Positions 10,530 to 22,498 are shown, counted from the stretch's first letter. The stretch: 64,000 bases of DNA from Symbiodinium natans (GCA_905221605.1 CAJNDS010002457.1:1-64000); one strand, 5' to 3'. Notes: generated by a model not told the origin, from the letters alone. Translations and numbers: made by a program.

Positions 10530-13270
10530 TTAGCCAAACGACCCCACCAGGCGCGCATCATGAGCATCAGCCGCCATGGCCCTTAGCTACAGAACCCCAC
10601 CAGGCGCGCATCATGAGCATCAGCCGCCATGGCCCTTAGCCACAGAATCCCGCCAGGCGCGCATCATGAGCAGCAGCCACCATGGCCCTTAGCTGCAGAA
10701 CCCCACCAGCCGCGCATCATGAGCATCAGCCGCCATGACCCTTAGCCACAGAACCCCGCCAGGCGCGCATCATGAGCATCAGCCGCCATGGCCCTTAGCC
10801 ACAGAACCCCGCCAGGCGCGCATCATGAGCATCAGCCGCCATGGCCCTTAGCCACAGAACCCCACCAGGCGCGCATCATGAGCATCAGCCGCCATGGCCC
10901 TTAGCCACAGAAACGCATCCAGCAGCCACCATGGCCCTTAGCTGCAGAACCCCCACCAGGCGCACATCATGAGCATCAGCTGCCATGGCCCTTAGCTACA
11001 GAACCCCACCAGCCGCGCATCATGAGCATCAGCCGCCATGGCCCTTAGCCACAGAACCCCGCCAGGCGCGCATCATGAGCATCAGCCGCCATGGCCCTTA
11101 GCCACAGAACCTCACCAGGCGCGCATCATGAGCATCAGCCGCCATGGCCCTTAGCTACAGAACCCCACCACGCGCGCATCATGAGCATCAGCCGCCATGG
11201 CCCTTAGCCACAGAACCCGACCAGCCGCGCATTATGAGCATCAGCCACCGTGGCCCTTAGCCACAGGACTGCGCATCATGAGCATCACAGAACCCACCAT
11301 GCGCGCATCATGAGCATCAGCCGTCATGGCCCTCAGCCTCACAACCCCGCCAGCCCGCATCACGAGCATCAGCTGCCATGGCCCTTAGCAACAGAACCCC
11401 ACCCAGCGCGCATCATGAGCATCAGCCGCCATGGCCCTTAGCTACAGAACCCCACCAGGCGCGCATCATGAGCATCAGCCGCCATGGACCTTAGCTACAG
11501 AAACCCCACCAGCCGCGCATCATGAGCATCAGCCACCATGGCCCTTAGCCGCAGAACCCCACCAGGCGCGCATCATGAGCATCAGCCGCCATGGCCCTTA
11601 GCCACAGAACCCCACCAGGCGCGCATCATGAGCATCAGCCGCCATGGCCCTTAGCAACAGAACCCCACCAGGCGCGCATCATGAGCATCAGTCGCCATGG
11701 CCCTTAGCTACCGAACCCGCCAGGCGCGCATCATGAGCAGCAGCCACCATGGCCCTTAGCCACAGAACCTCGCCAGGCGCGCATCATGAGCAGCAGCCAC
11801 CATGGCCCTTAGCCACAGAACCCCACCAGGCGCGCATCATGAGCATGACCCGCCATGGCCCTTAGCCGCAGAAGCCCACCAGGCGCGCATCATGAGCATC
11901 AGCCGCCATGGCCCTTAGCTACAGAACCCCACCAGGCGCGCATCATGAGCATCAGCCGCCATGGCCCTTAGCTACAGAACCCCACCAGGCGCGCATCATG
12001 AGCAGCCATGGCCCTTAGCCACAGAACCCCACCAGGCGCGCATCATGAGCATCAGCCACAGAACCCCACCAGCCGCACATCATGAGCATCAGCCGCCATG
12101 GCCCTTAGCCACAGAACCCCACCAGGCGCGCATCATGAGCATCAGTCGCCATGGCCCTTAGCCACAGAACCTCACCAGGCGCGCATCATGAGCATCAGCC
12201 GCCATGGCCCTTAGCCACAGAACCCCACCAAGCGCGCATCATGAGCATCAGCCGCCATGGCCCTTAGCCTCAGAACCCCACCAGGCGCGCATCATGAGCA
12301 TCAGCCGCCACGGCCCTTAGCCACAGAACCCCACCAGGCGCGCATCATGAGCATCAGCCGCCATGGGCCTTAGCCACAGAACCCCACCAGGCGCGCATCA
12401 TGAGCATCAGCCGCCATGGCCCTTAGCCACAGAACCCCACCAGGCGCACATCATGAGCATCAGCCGCCATGGCCCTTAGCCACAGAACCCCATCGTGAGC
12501 ATCAGCCGCCATGGCCCTTAGCCACAGAACCCCACCAAGCGCGCATCATGAGCATCAGGCGCCATGGCCCTTAGCCACAGAACCCCACCAGGCGCGCATC
12601 ATGAGCATCAGCCGCCATGGCCCTTAGCCACAGAACCCCACCAGGCGCGCATCATGAGCATCAGCCGCCATGGGCCTTAGCCGCAGAACCCCACCAGCCG
12701 CGCATCATGAGCATCAGCCGCCATGGCCCTTAGCCACAGAACCCCACCAGGCGCGCATCATCAGCATCAGCCGCCATGGCCCTTAGCCACAGAACCCCAC
12801 CAGGCGCGCATCATGAGCATCAGCCGCCATGGCCCTTAGCCACAGAACCCCACCAGCCGCGCATCGTGAGCATCAGCCGCCATGGCCCTTAGCCACAGAA
12901 CCCCACCAGGCGCGCATCATGAGCATCAGCCGCCATGGCCCTTAGCCACAGAACCCCACCAGGCGCGCATCATGAGCATCAGCCGCCATGCCCTGAGCCA
13001 CAGAACCCCACCAGGCGCGCATCATCAGCATCAGCCATGGCCCTTAGCCACAGAACCCCACCAGGCGCGCATCATGAGCATCAGACGCCATGGCCCTCAA
13101 CCCCACAGAACCCACAAACAAACATGGCCCCACCAGGGGCGCATCATGGGCATCAACCACCAGAACCCCACCAGGCACGTGGCGAGCAGCCCACAGCAAG
13201 CACCCCACCAGGCTCGCATCACGGGCACAGAACGCGCGTCATGCGCATCAGCCACCACGCTCTGCCCTGC
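10530..13270 (+). repeat. 53-bp minisatellite, about 2.7 kb
   Basis: Unit CGCGCATCATGAGCATCAGC + CGCCATGGCCCTTAGCCACA + GAACCCCACCAGG, repeated roughly fifty times with point changes and a few truncated units; decays after about 13090. Open frames through it are by-products, since 53 is not a multiple of three. Probably lies in a large intron of the PG-rich gene. Confidence 0.95.
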
Positions 13271-13639
13271 TGCCCCTAGGTTCAGGGTTTAGGTGGTAAT
13301 TAGGGCAGGTGACTTTCTTCATGTCAGGGAATCCACTAAAGGGTGGGTGGGTAGATATTGGCTACCAGAGTGGGAACTTCGGGTTGCATGGCCTTGGGAT
13401 ATCTAGATTCAACAAACTCAGGGTTGTTCAACGTATAAAAAAAAACCCTAAATGGGATTTTTAACGCTAAAAAAACCCGGCATATCAGGATTTCACCAAA
13501 CCCAGGGCACCGAGGACATAAGAACCCTTGGGATATCAGGATTTTAACCAAACCCAGGGAACCGAGGACTTTAAGAAAAACAGCGCCCCGACATGATTCC
13601 AAGCAGCTGCTCCGCGACCACACCGAAGCCTGGAGAACT

Positions 13640-14045
13640 TGAACCTTTGAACCGTGACCCTAAGCCCTAAGCCCTAAGCCCTAAACCCTAAACCCTAAAC
13701 CCTAAACCCTAAACCCTAAACCCTAAACCCCCCTAAACCCTGAACCCTAAACCCCGGCCCCAATTAAGCTGCAAAGCCAAAACCCCAAAAAAGGCAGCTT
13801 CTCCTGCCCCTTCTTCGTGTCTGCGATACCTCGCCGGGCCTCCATGCTACCTCGGTGGGTCGAGGGCTGCGCATGAGCTAATTTATAGGGCTTACAGGGT
13901 TTACAGGGCTTCTGGTTTCGAGGGACCTGCACTCTGATGCGTTTTTAATATTGCGGCTGTCAGTAGTCATCTTCGTAGGTTACTATGTACCATCTTATTG
14001 ATCTTGTTACCTAAACCCTAAACCCTAAACCCTAAACCCTAAAGA
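13640..14045 (-). repeat. CCCTAAA arrays
   Basis: Blocks at 13656-13755 and 14010-14043. Between them, and in 13270-13640, unique DNA with no gene I can support. 14150-14900 is also without a clear gene apart from foldback remnants near 14525 and 14750. Confidence 0.8.
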
Positions 14046-14054
14046 AGCACAGAC

Positions 14055-14139
14055 TGCGGTGCCGGGCCGAAGGCAAGGCTGCCGGTGCTGCCGAGGATAG
14101 ACACCGTGCCGGTTCTCCCGCTGGTCCGCCCATCGCTGC
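14055..14139 (-). CDS. Candidate exon, unplaced
   Basis: After CTCAG|GC the frame reads SDGRTSGRTGTVSILGSTGS then LAFGPAP. AFG fits the PG-rich family, but the phase does not suit the flanking exons, so it may be alternative or spurious. Confidence 0.3.
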
Positions 14140-14946
14140 CTGAGTCAGATCCCCTGCGGGTTTAGGGCTTCGGCTTAGGGTGCCACTTCGTCGGAACTCC
14201 TAGGTCTTTTGAAAGGCTGTCTCTGGGCATCGCATGTCTTCAAGAGCCTTCGAGTGCGGAGAGCAACAGAAGTTTAGGGCTCAAGGGCAGCCCCCAGCAG
14301 CCGAGCCCCGGACTGGTGGGATCGTAGGCTCCGGGTCCAGGGCTCGTGACTTTCTTCGCGTTCTGTGCGTGGTCCTCTCACTCCAGGATATGGGCTTCGG
14401 GCTGGGGACTTTGGGGACTTTGGGATCCTACAGCAGACTTGTGAGGATGGCCGTTTGGGGGCGGGGGTACCAGTTCAAGGTATGACAAGGATCCCCAAAT
14501 CAAAGCCTGACGTAGATCACCTGGACAACTCTCTAAATTTGAGTCCCTTCTTGGGTCCCCTAGATCATGCGGCACCCTTCTACCGACGAGAACTACCCCA
14601 CTTGCAGCTGCAGGTTGTCATTAGTTTCTATACTCCCCTTAGGACCTTAATGGAAACAATGTGCATAATATTCCCTTGGGCTTTATGTCAACAAAAATTG
14701 AAAAAAAATCCTCGGGGGGCTATACTATAGGTTTAGGTTAGCGGGCGTCTCCCTCTCTACATTTGAGTCCCTGCTTGGGCTTCTTATCAACAAAAAATTC
14801 TTCCTTAGGGGGCCATACTTAATTGTCCAGTTACCTGGGGGAACTGAAGGTGAACCTTTGGGGCTTTAAGGGGATTCTACTACCCCGAAAAGGTTAGAGG
14901 AACCCTAAACCCTAAACCCTAAACCCTAAACCCTAAACCCTAAACC

Positions 14947-15458
14947 ACTCTTTCATATATAATATAAATGTTAATGGCTTTGCGGGCAGGGTCCGAAAAT
15001 TAGTGGGCAAGGTCCGAAAATTAGCGGGCAAGGTCCGAAAATTAGCGGGCAAGGTCCGAAAATCAGCGGGCAAGGTCCGAAAATCAGTGGGCAAGGTCCA
15101 TTGGCTGCCCCACGACCTTGCCCACTAATTTTCGGACCTTGCCCGCTGACCCACCACCTTGCCCACTGATTTTCGGACCTTGCCCACTAATTTTCGGACC
15201 TTGCCCGCTAATTTTCGGACCTTGCCCGCTAATTTTCGGACCCGGGAAAGGCCCGAGAATTAGCGGGCAAGGTCCGAAAATTAGCGGCAAGGAAAATCCA
15301 AAAATTAGCGGGCAAGGTCCGAAAATTAGCGGGCAAGGTCCGAAAATTTGCGGGCAAGGTCCGAAAATCAAAAAATAGTGGGCAAGGTCCAAAATTAGCG
15401 GGCAAGGTCCGAAAATTAGGGGGCAAGGTCCGAAATTAGTGGGCAAGGTCCTTGCCCC

Positions 15459-15505
<47 letters not shown>

Positions 15506-15782
15506 ACCCCCCCCTCCCCACCCCCCCCCCCCCCCTCCCCACCCCCCCCCCCCCCACCCCCCCCCCCCCACCCCCCCCCCAACCCCCCTGCCCCTCCAGC
15601 CCCCTTCCTCCCGCAACGGGTGTTGGTCAGTTGAAAACGTGTCTGACTTGGGTAGGTAAAACTCTTTGGGGTAGGATGAAAACCTTATATTTTCTTAATG
15701 TTATGGGATTCTTTGGGCGGGTGGGTTTTTTTCCGTTGCCTGAACACACTACTGGCCTAGTAAATGCTCGAACTTGAGATGC
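14947..15782 (+). repeat. Minisatellite-bearing element, copy 1
   Basis: Left end CTCTTTCATATATAATAT, right end ending TTGAGATGCTGAACCC, both touching CCCTAAA arrays. Inside, a 21-bp unit (GGGCAAGGTCCGAAAATTAG) repeats directly, inverts at about 15110-15240, repeats directly again to 15450, then a C-rich tract (15455-15592). The two ends match those of 21235-21628 in reverse complement. Confidence 0.8.
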
Positions 15783-15784
15783 TG

Positions 15785-15903
15785 AACCCTAAACCCTAAA
15801 CCCTAAACCCTAAACCCTAAACCCTAAACCCTAAACCCTAAACCCTAAACCCTAAACCCTAAACCCTAAACCCTAAACCCTAAACCCTAAACCCTAAACC
15901 CTA
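15785..15903 (-). repeat. CCCTAAA array
   Basis: About seventeen clean units directly after the minisatellite-bearing element and just below the 15943-15984 exon, hence intronic if the gene model holds. Confidence 0.95.
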
Positions 15904-15942
15904 CTCTACTACTGGGTATAGGTGTGGGTTCAAGGGATTCTC

Positions 15943-15984
15943 CTGGAAGCGCTTCCCGTTCAGCCAGGCGAAGCTCTTCGCAGC
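15943..15984 (-). CDS. PG-rich-repeat exon (SFAWLNGKRF)
   Basis: Fourteen codons AAKSFAWLNGKRFQ, GAG|GCT acceptor and CAG|GA donor, phase 0/0. Continues in phase into DPGPGAYYE at 10104, which would make the following intron about 5.8 kb and place the 53-bp minisatellite inside it. Confidence 0.65.
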
Positions 15985-16496
15985 CTCGCGCGCGACAACA
16001 GGGGGGACTGAGACCGCCCCCAAGGTCACCCAACCCCTAAACGGGTCATTTAGGGTTTAGGGTTTAGGGTTTAGGGTTTAGGGTTTAGGGTTTCGGGTTT
16101 AGGGTCTAAGGGTTTTAGGGCTTAGGGTTTCGTCAATTCTTCTCCCAATCTGAACCAGCAAATAGTAAGGCGGGTTATGGGGATTATGATGGGGTTTCTG
16201 GGGGATACTAAGTAGACATTCTACATCAAAAGAGCAGCCCTCCAAACCTCCAACATAGACCCTTAAACCCTCAATACCTGCTTTACTAGAAGCCCCGCAA
16301 GCTTTATGATAAACCCCCATGGCCAACCTGTTGTCACGCCCATCGCTACCACCCCCCAGAATTCCTGGAAGCCCCAGTGTCAACCCTAAAGCCTAAAGCC
16401 TAAACCCTAAACCCTAAACCCCAAATCCCTAATCCCTAAACCCTAAGCCCTAAACCCTAAACCCTAAACCCCCAAGCCCTGCAGACCCCGCACGGC

Positions 16497-16562
16497 CTTC
16501 TTCCGGTAGTCCACGAGGCCGTACTGACCCGGCCCCGGGGTCTGGCTCGCCAGAATAACGGC
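16497..16562 (-). CDS. PG-rich (SHIPPO/STPG-like) exon
   Basis: Twenty-two codons including TPGPGQYGLVDYRKK; GAG|GCC acceptor and AAG|GCC donor, phase 0/0. Preceded by FGSTSERFPE and followed by AAKSFAWLNGKRFQ, a textbook SHIPPO order. Confidence 0.7.
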
Positions 16563-17253
16563 CTCGCCCTGCCACAGAAAGGGTTCACCTCAACCCTAAA
16601 CCCTAAACCCTAAGCCCTAAACCCTAATTCGGGTGCTGATGGTGTTTCTTGAGGGGGTGCACAGGGGGGGGCTCTGGGGCTTGTATGGTTTTTTGGAGGG
16701 GCTTCAGAGGGATTACAGCGCTTAGAGGGCTTACAAGCTTTACGGTTTAGGGGGTTTAGGGTTTAGGGTTTAGGGTTTAGGGTTTAGGGTGTAGACGGTC
16801 TGTGCAGGCTCATCGAGTCCGTGGCCCTCATTGGTAGGGTTTTTGGGGTGAGGCTCTATGTGAAAGGTCTTGGGCCTCATGGAGGTTGAAATGAGGTGAT
16901 TCAGGGCCCCTAAATCCTAAACCCTAAACCCTAAACCCTAAACCCAGGCTTTCGTAGGGCTTTAAGGTTCTAGGGGTGTGTAAGGCTGGACCAGAACACC
17001 GCTCCCCAACGCCCTGAAACCCCTACAAAACAAGCCCCCCTCCTAAAGCCCCGGAACTCCCCGAAGCCCTTGGACCATAAGAACCCCTAGAAAGCCCCCC
17101 AAACCCCCCAAAGTCCCTAAAACTCCCTGAAGCCCTTAAAACCCTAAAGCAACACCCCTAAAGTGCCCTAAGGCTCCCTAACGCCCCTAAACCCCCAAAA
17201 AAACAAGCACCCAAAAAGGCCCAAACGCCCGCAGCCCATTCAGCAAAGATCGC

Positions 17254-17295
17254 CTCGGGGAAGCGCTCGGAGGTGCTGCCGAAGTATTGCAGCTC
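17254..17295 (-). CDS. PG-rich-repeat exon (FGSTSERF)
   Basis: Fourteen codons, ELQYFGSTSERFPE, between GCCAG|G and GAG|GC, phase 0 at both ends. Next exon (16562) starts AVILASQTPGPGQYG in phase; donor and acceptor share CGAGGC. Confidence 0.65.
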
Positions 17296-18711
17296 CTGGC
17301 GACCCCATGCCATGAGACCACGACGGTTTTTTCTTGTTTCCTTTTCTGTTGGTTTGCTTTGGTTTTGTTATCTCTGTTGTTTTTTCTGTTAGTTTGTTCT
17401 TTATATACTTTTTGTTTTTGTTTGGGGGGGGGGGGGGGGTGGTGGTGGTGCTGGTAGGGTTTACGGTTTCGGGTTCAGGGTCTAGGGTCTACTGAGTCTA
17501 CCGTTCAGGGTTTAGGGTTTGGGGGGGAGTAAAGAGGGTTTCAGGTTTAGGTTTTGGGGTGTAGAAAACCCCTTGCGGTGAAACCTTTGGGGGGGGGGGG
17601 GGGGGGGGTGGGGAACTCTACCCAGAGATAAACCTCGAGTGGCAGTCTCTTCTCTCTTGTGTGCCATTTCCGAAAGTCATCAGACACACTGTATGACGGA
17701 AAGGTACTGATGAATGAGTAGGAAACAAGATACTACAAAGGCACAACACTTAACAAGTAAAGGGATTTAAGAGCTTGGGGGATAGTTCTGGGCTGAATCA
17801 TTGAGGGTGATATGGGTTCGGGGGCTAGGGTCAAGGGCTTAGAGGCTCAGGGGGTCACAAGGCCTTCATGTTGCCGAACGCACCAGATCGTGTAGGGACG
17901 TCGCGACTGCGGGGTAAGGGTGTAGGTTAGGGCTTGATTCAACATCACCTGCACCTATGTGCAGGACAAGTTTCTCGCAGCCTTGGGCCTGTCTCTTGCG
18001 TTGAGTCTGCGCCGTGTCCAATCTGGCTTTGTAGGTAGCCACCCTGAAGCCAAACCTAAATCCCAAACCACAAATCCCAACAACCTAAAACCCGGGACCC
18101 GGAAACCAAAAGCAGCCTAAACCATAAACCATCTTGGCCATCGCTCCGGATGCATCTCACGCATATTCGGGCGCTTGAATGGCCTGGCGTCGCACCCAAC
18201 CGTGAACCCCTAAGCCGGGGCCTACCTCAAACATGCTCCCCTGATTGGATCTAAGGACTCTTATCTTCGGGTTTTTGGGCCCAACAGCCTGCCGAAATAA
18301 GCCCAAGGGTAAATAATTACAGCGCTGAACTTCACCCAAAAGCCCAAAAGCCCAGAAGCCCCACATGCCGATGGTTTGGAACTGAAGGTGCTGGGACTAG
18401 AGCATGAGCCTACACAGTTAACATGTCGCCCGCCAGTTTGCAGGGCCGTGCTGCGTGTCTGGGCTTTTCGGACGTAGGCGTTTATAGGGTAAGCAAGGCC
18501 ACAATGTCAACATCCCTAAACCCTAAACCCTAAACCCTAAACCGTGGGCGATCTTCTCTTCTGCATCCCAGTTTATCATAGGGATTCCAGGGGATAATGA
18601 GTAGACTTACTAAGTTAAAAAGAGCTTCTAAGTATGCATTCCTCGGACCGCGAGAGCACTCTCAGCCTTATGTCAGCCAGACAGCCGCATGAGCCACTCA
18701 CACAGGGGCGC

Positions 18712-18771
18712 CTGCTAGAGTAGTACTGCCCCGGCCCAGGCATTTCGACTCCCTTCTTCTCGGGCTTCGCA
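18712..18771 (-). CDS. PG-rich (SHIPPO/STPG-like) exon
   Basis: Reads PEKKGVEMPGPGQYYSS. Start is either after CCAG at 18771 or after GAAG a few codons later; donor AG|GC. MPGPGQYY is a repeat core. Phase with the neighbours is unresolved, so an exon may be missing nearby. Confidence 0.55.
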
Positions 18772-18789
18772 CTGGCAAGCGGCGCACAG

Positions 18790-19025
18790 ATGTTTAGGGT
18801 TTAGGGTTTAGGGTTTAGGGTTTAGGGTTTAGGGTTTAGGGTTTAGGGTTTAGGGTTTAGGGTGTAAGGTGACCGGGGCTCAACATGACCACAGTTTCAG
18901 GAGCGTGGCAGCTACAAGTGCTAAAACCTCAGGTTTGTGTCGCGGGCGTGGAGATTCAGGATGTGGGGACCCTAAACCCTAAACCCTAAACCCTAAACCC
19001 TAAACCCTAAACCCTAAACCCTAGG
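18790..19025. repeat. TTTAGGG and CCCTAAA arrays
   Basis: TTTAGGG 18792-18864 and CCCTAAA 18969-19023, head to head about 105 bp apart. 19025-19480 has no clear gene. Confidence 0.9.
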
Positions 19026-19564
19026 AGGGGGGCATGACCAACCCTTTCCGGCACTAGAGTATTCCTGGCTGAGTTTACTTCGGGTACTAAACGGACCGTC
19101 CCCTAGATCAACCCCTCCCCCCATGGAGCTTTCAGCGAGACCTGTTACAAACTGCCCGACGACCCGGGGGTGCGGAACTCAGGGTAGCTATTGTTGGGTT
19201 CGAGCTCAGGGCCTGCCACGGTTTCATCGGTTCGTCCAGGTGAGAGGGGTTTAAGGATTTAGGGTTCGAGGGGGTGAGTGTTTCAGAAGGGTTTTCTCTT
19301 CATTTGCAAGCCTTGTGGAGCATTTCCGCATATGAAGTTTGTGATGTGTTCGTTCCGGTCATTGTAGTTGCTGTTGTTGCTACCTAGTGTTTCCATAGTC
19401 GTTGCTGCTGCCGTGCTGTTTGCTCTTGCTGTTGTTGACTATAAACCCACTTGCTTCGGCAGGTTCTTATGTTCAAAGATATACATATATATATATATAT
19501 GTGGCACAGTTGCAACCTTGAAACTGCTGGCCTTCTAGGAGCAAAAGATCGAAAACTGCATTGT

Positions 19565-20110
19565 ATACCATATATACATATATACATATATACATATATA
19601 CATATATACATATATACATATATACATATATACATATATACATATATACATATATACATATATACATATACATATATATATATATGTATTTAGCTGATTA
19701 TTATGATCAGTCGTATTAGTATTACTATTGTTCGTATTGATTTTATGATGATTATTATGATTACGACGATGATGATTATTATTATTGCTATTATCATGAT
19801 CATTATTACTATCATTATCATTATCATTTTCATTATCATTATCATTACTATGACTACTACTATTATTATCAATCTCATTATTATTCTTTTTTTTATTATG
19901 TATTATTATTTACTCATATTCATTTTTGATAGTATTATTACAGACGGGCCTGCCTTGCGTCTTACTCTCTGTGATTATTCTTCTTATTAATATTATTATT
20001 CTTCTTCTTCTGCTTTTTCTTCTTCTTGTTGTTATTATTATTGTATTTTGAACTTTTATGACTGTTATTGTTTATGATTACTACTATTGTTATTATGACT
20101 TGTGTTACTA
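19565..20110 (+). repeat. ATATAC hexamer array and ATT-rich tract
   Basis: TATACA hexamers 19565-19690, then about 400 bp of interrupted ATT/ATC/TCT trinucleotides. No gene; open frames are low complexity. 20110-20640 also lacks a clear gene and has a C then A homopolymer at 20497-20536. Confidence 0.9.
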
Positions 20111-20495
20111 TTGTATATGTATGTATATAGTATGGCAAAAAACTGCAACAGCGCCGGCCCGGAAGATCACCCTTTATGTTACTTGACGTTTACATCTGAG
20201 ATCCCTACTGGGGTGGAGAGGGGTGCTTGTTTTTGGAAGCCAGTGCAACCTTTCTCAAACCTGCCCCTAGAGGGGTCTTTAATCTGTGTAAACTTAGAAT
20301 ACCTAAACGCTTAACATTTAAGCTGTTCATGAAGAACTTGAAAAGGTTAAAGATTCTGACAACGGCCTGCTTCTAACTTTGAATGTCCTGTGGCGCCCGA
20401 GCACTGCCGTCAAGGAGAGCATACAGGTTCTACGTACACAGGGTTGTAGGGTTGCGTGGATACAGAGTTTAGGGTTTAGGGTAGAGAACAACGAA

Positions 20496-20526
<31 letters not shown>

Positions 20527-20644
20527 AAAAAAAAACAATCATACCAATAACTAAATAAATGAATAAAGTGGAGGTCAAAACTTCCTAAACCTAAACCCCA
20601 AAACCCTGAACTCTCAACCCTCACCCACACAAAGCATGGCGAGC

Positions 20645-20710
20645 TTGCTCGCGCTCTGTCTGCGAGGCGAAGGACGAGTAGATGGGCTTCTCGCTCTCCT
20701 TGCCAAAAGC
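20645..20710 (-). CDS. PG-rich-repeat exon, second half of repeat
   Basis: Exactly 22 codons, AFGKESEKPIYSSFASQTER then EQ, after GCGCAG|GCT with CAA|GC donor. Follows the PGPGHY exon in phase. Confidence 0.6.
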
Positions 20711-20956
20711 CTGCGCTTAAGGATCCAGGGTTTAGGGTCGAGGGTTCAGAGTTCAGGGTTTAGGGTCTAGGGTTTATTGTAGGTGTTCGGGGTTTTCAAC
20801 CCGTCAACCTGCGCTCAAGGCCTAAACCCTCAGCCCTCAACCCCAACGGCACCCTACTCTCTGACGCTCAGCCCTAAACCCTAAACCCTAAACCCTAAAC
20901 CCTAAACCCTAAACCCTAAACTCTAAACCCTAAACCCTACCACCGACATGAGGAGC

Positions 20957-21020
20957 CTTTGCAACGTAGTGGCCCGGCCCTGGCGTCTCGGTAGCCTTGC
21001 CCGGGGCTTCGTAGGCCGGC
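20957..21020 (-). CDS. PG-rich (SHIPPO/STPG-like) exon
   Basis: Reads AYEAPGKATETPGPGHYVAK. CAAG|G acceptor, AAG|GCTCC donor, phase 0 at the end. Joins in phase to the next exon at 20710 (AFGKESEKP), giving the canonical PGPGxY-then-AFG order. The intron between (20711-20956) holds a CCCTAAA array. Confidence 0.65.
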
Positions 21021-21029
21021 CTTGGGGCT

Positions 21030-21230
21030 CCAAGGTCTAGGGTTTAGGGTTTAGGGTTTGGGGTTTAGGGTTTAGGGTTTAGGGTTTGGGGTGTAGGGTT
21101 TAGGGTTTAGGGTTTAGGGTTTGGGGTTTAGGGTTTAGGGTTTAGGGTTTGGGGTTTAGGGTTTAGGGTTTAGTGTTTAGAGTTTAGGGTTTAGGGTTTA
21201 GGGTTTAGGGTTTAAGGTTTAAGGCTTAGG
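21030..21230 (+). repeat. TTTAGGG array with TTTGGGG variants
   Basis: Starts a few bases from the PGPGHYVAK exon acceptor and runs to the inverted minisatellite-bearing element. Confidence 0.95.
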
Positions 21231-21234
21231 GTTC

Positions 21235-21628
21235 AGCATCTCAAGTCCAAGCATTCACTAGTCAAGAAATTACTCCAGAAAAATACCCACCCGCCCAAAG
21301 AATCCCACAACATTAAGAAATTCTTTCACTTATGGAACGACCTTGCCCAGGAAAAAAATAACCTTGCCCAGTAATGACCTTGCCCAGTAAAAAAAAATGA
21401 CCTTGCCCAGTAATGACCTTGCCCAGTAAAAAAAAATGACCTTGCCCAGTAAAAGAATGACCTTGCCCAGTAAAAAAATGACCTTGCCCAGTAATGACCT
21501 TGCCCAGTAAACAAATGACCTTGCCCAGCAAAAAAAATAACCTTGCCCAGTAAAGAAATGACCTTGTCCAGTAAAAAAATGACCTTGCCCAGTAACTCAT
21601 TAAAAATTAAATTATATATGAAAGAGAG
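21235..21628 (-). repeat. Minisatellite-bearing element, copy 2 (inverted)
   Basis: Reverse-complement copy of 14947-15782: CAGCATCTCAAGTCCAAGC, CACCCGCCCAAAGAATCCC and ATATATGAAAGAG match. Its minisatellite is different: units ATGACCTTGCCCAGTAAAAA of about 15-22 bp. Telomeric arrays flank it on both sides. Confidence 0.8.
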
Positions 21629-21775
21629 GTTTAGGGTTTAGGGTTTAGGGTTTAGGGTTGAGGGTTTAGGGTTTAGGGTTTAGGGTTTAAGGTTTAGGGT
21701 TTAGGGTTTAGGGTTTAGGGTTTAGGGTTTAGGGTTTAGGGTTTAGGGTTTAGGGTTTAGGGTTTAGGGTTTAGG
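21629..21775 (+). repeat. TTTAGGG array
   Basis: About twenty units. 21780-22260 is unique apart from a short CCCTCAA block at 21880-21935; no gene seen. A further TTTAGGG block is at 22266-22393. Confidence 0.95.
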
Positions 21776-21878
21776 GGTCTGAGGCTTTAGGGCCTTTAGG
21801 GTTCGGGGTGTGGGGCGCCCGGGCTTTAAGGGCTGTCACGTTCAGGGGCTGAGGGCTGAGGTGTTCAGTGTTGTGCTC

Positions 21879-21924
<46 letters not shown>

Positions 21925-22401
21925 ACCCTAAACCCTAACCCTAAACACGAAACCCTGAACTTTGCTTTTTGTGGGTCGGAGGCCTAAGAGTTTTCAGGGT
22001 TGCGAGGCCTAGGTTGGACCCTTGAAGGCCCTGAAAACTGCTCCTGAAGGTGATCGTCTTGAACCCGGTAAGGGAAGATACGAATATCCCAAGAAGGGCC
22101 TAGCCAGGGGCTTGGTTTAGGGTTTGGGGTTAGGTATAGAGCTCAGGGAGGATGGGCTTCGGGGCCCCCGCGGCATGATTCTGCCGCCTCGGGCGGCGTT
22201 GGCCATGGATCTGGCCTGGGGCAGGGCTCGCAGGCGGCGAGCTCAAGAGCCGACATAGAAGACAATGGTTTAGAGTTTAGGGTTTAGGGTCTAGGGTTTA
22301 GAGTTTAGGGTTTAGGGTTTAGGGTTTAGGGTTTAGGGTTTAGGGTTTAGGGTTTAGGGTTTAGGGTTTAGGGTTTAGGGTTTAGGGTTTAGATTCCTTC
22401 T

Positions 22402-22498
22402 CTCCCCAAAAGGACACCCAGTACACACACTCACCAAAATTAGAAAGGAACCGTATATACACTCACCAAAAACAGAAATATAAACCCTGCTTCATATG
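22402..22498. repeat. Dispersed repeat ATATACACTCACCAA, copy A
   Basis: Shares CCCCAAAAGG, CACTCACCAAAATTA, AAAGGAACC, TATATACACTCACCAA and ATAAACCCTGCTTCATATG with 24748-24846, same order and spacing. No coding potential. Confidence 0.8.

Noticed and set aside
10530-13270. CRISPR array
   Set aside because: Units are contiguous 53-bp tandem copies without unique spacers, and the context is eukaryotic.
15440-15780. Proline-rich or glycine-rich protein
   Set aside because: It is a homopolymer C tract following a minisatellite; same for 22735-22960.
19384-19990. Tyr/Ile-rich membrane-like frames
   Set aside because: Products of TATACA and ATT repeats.
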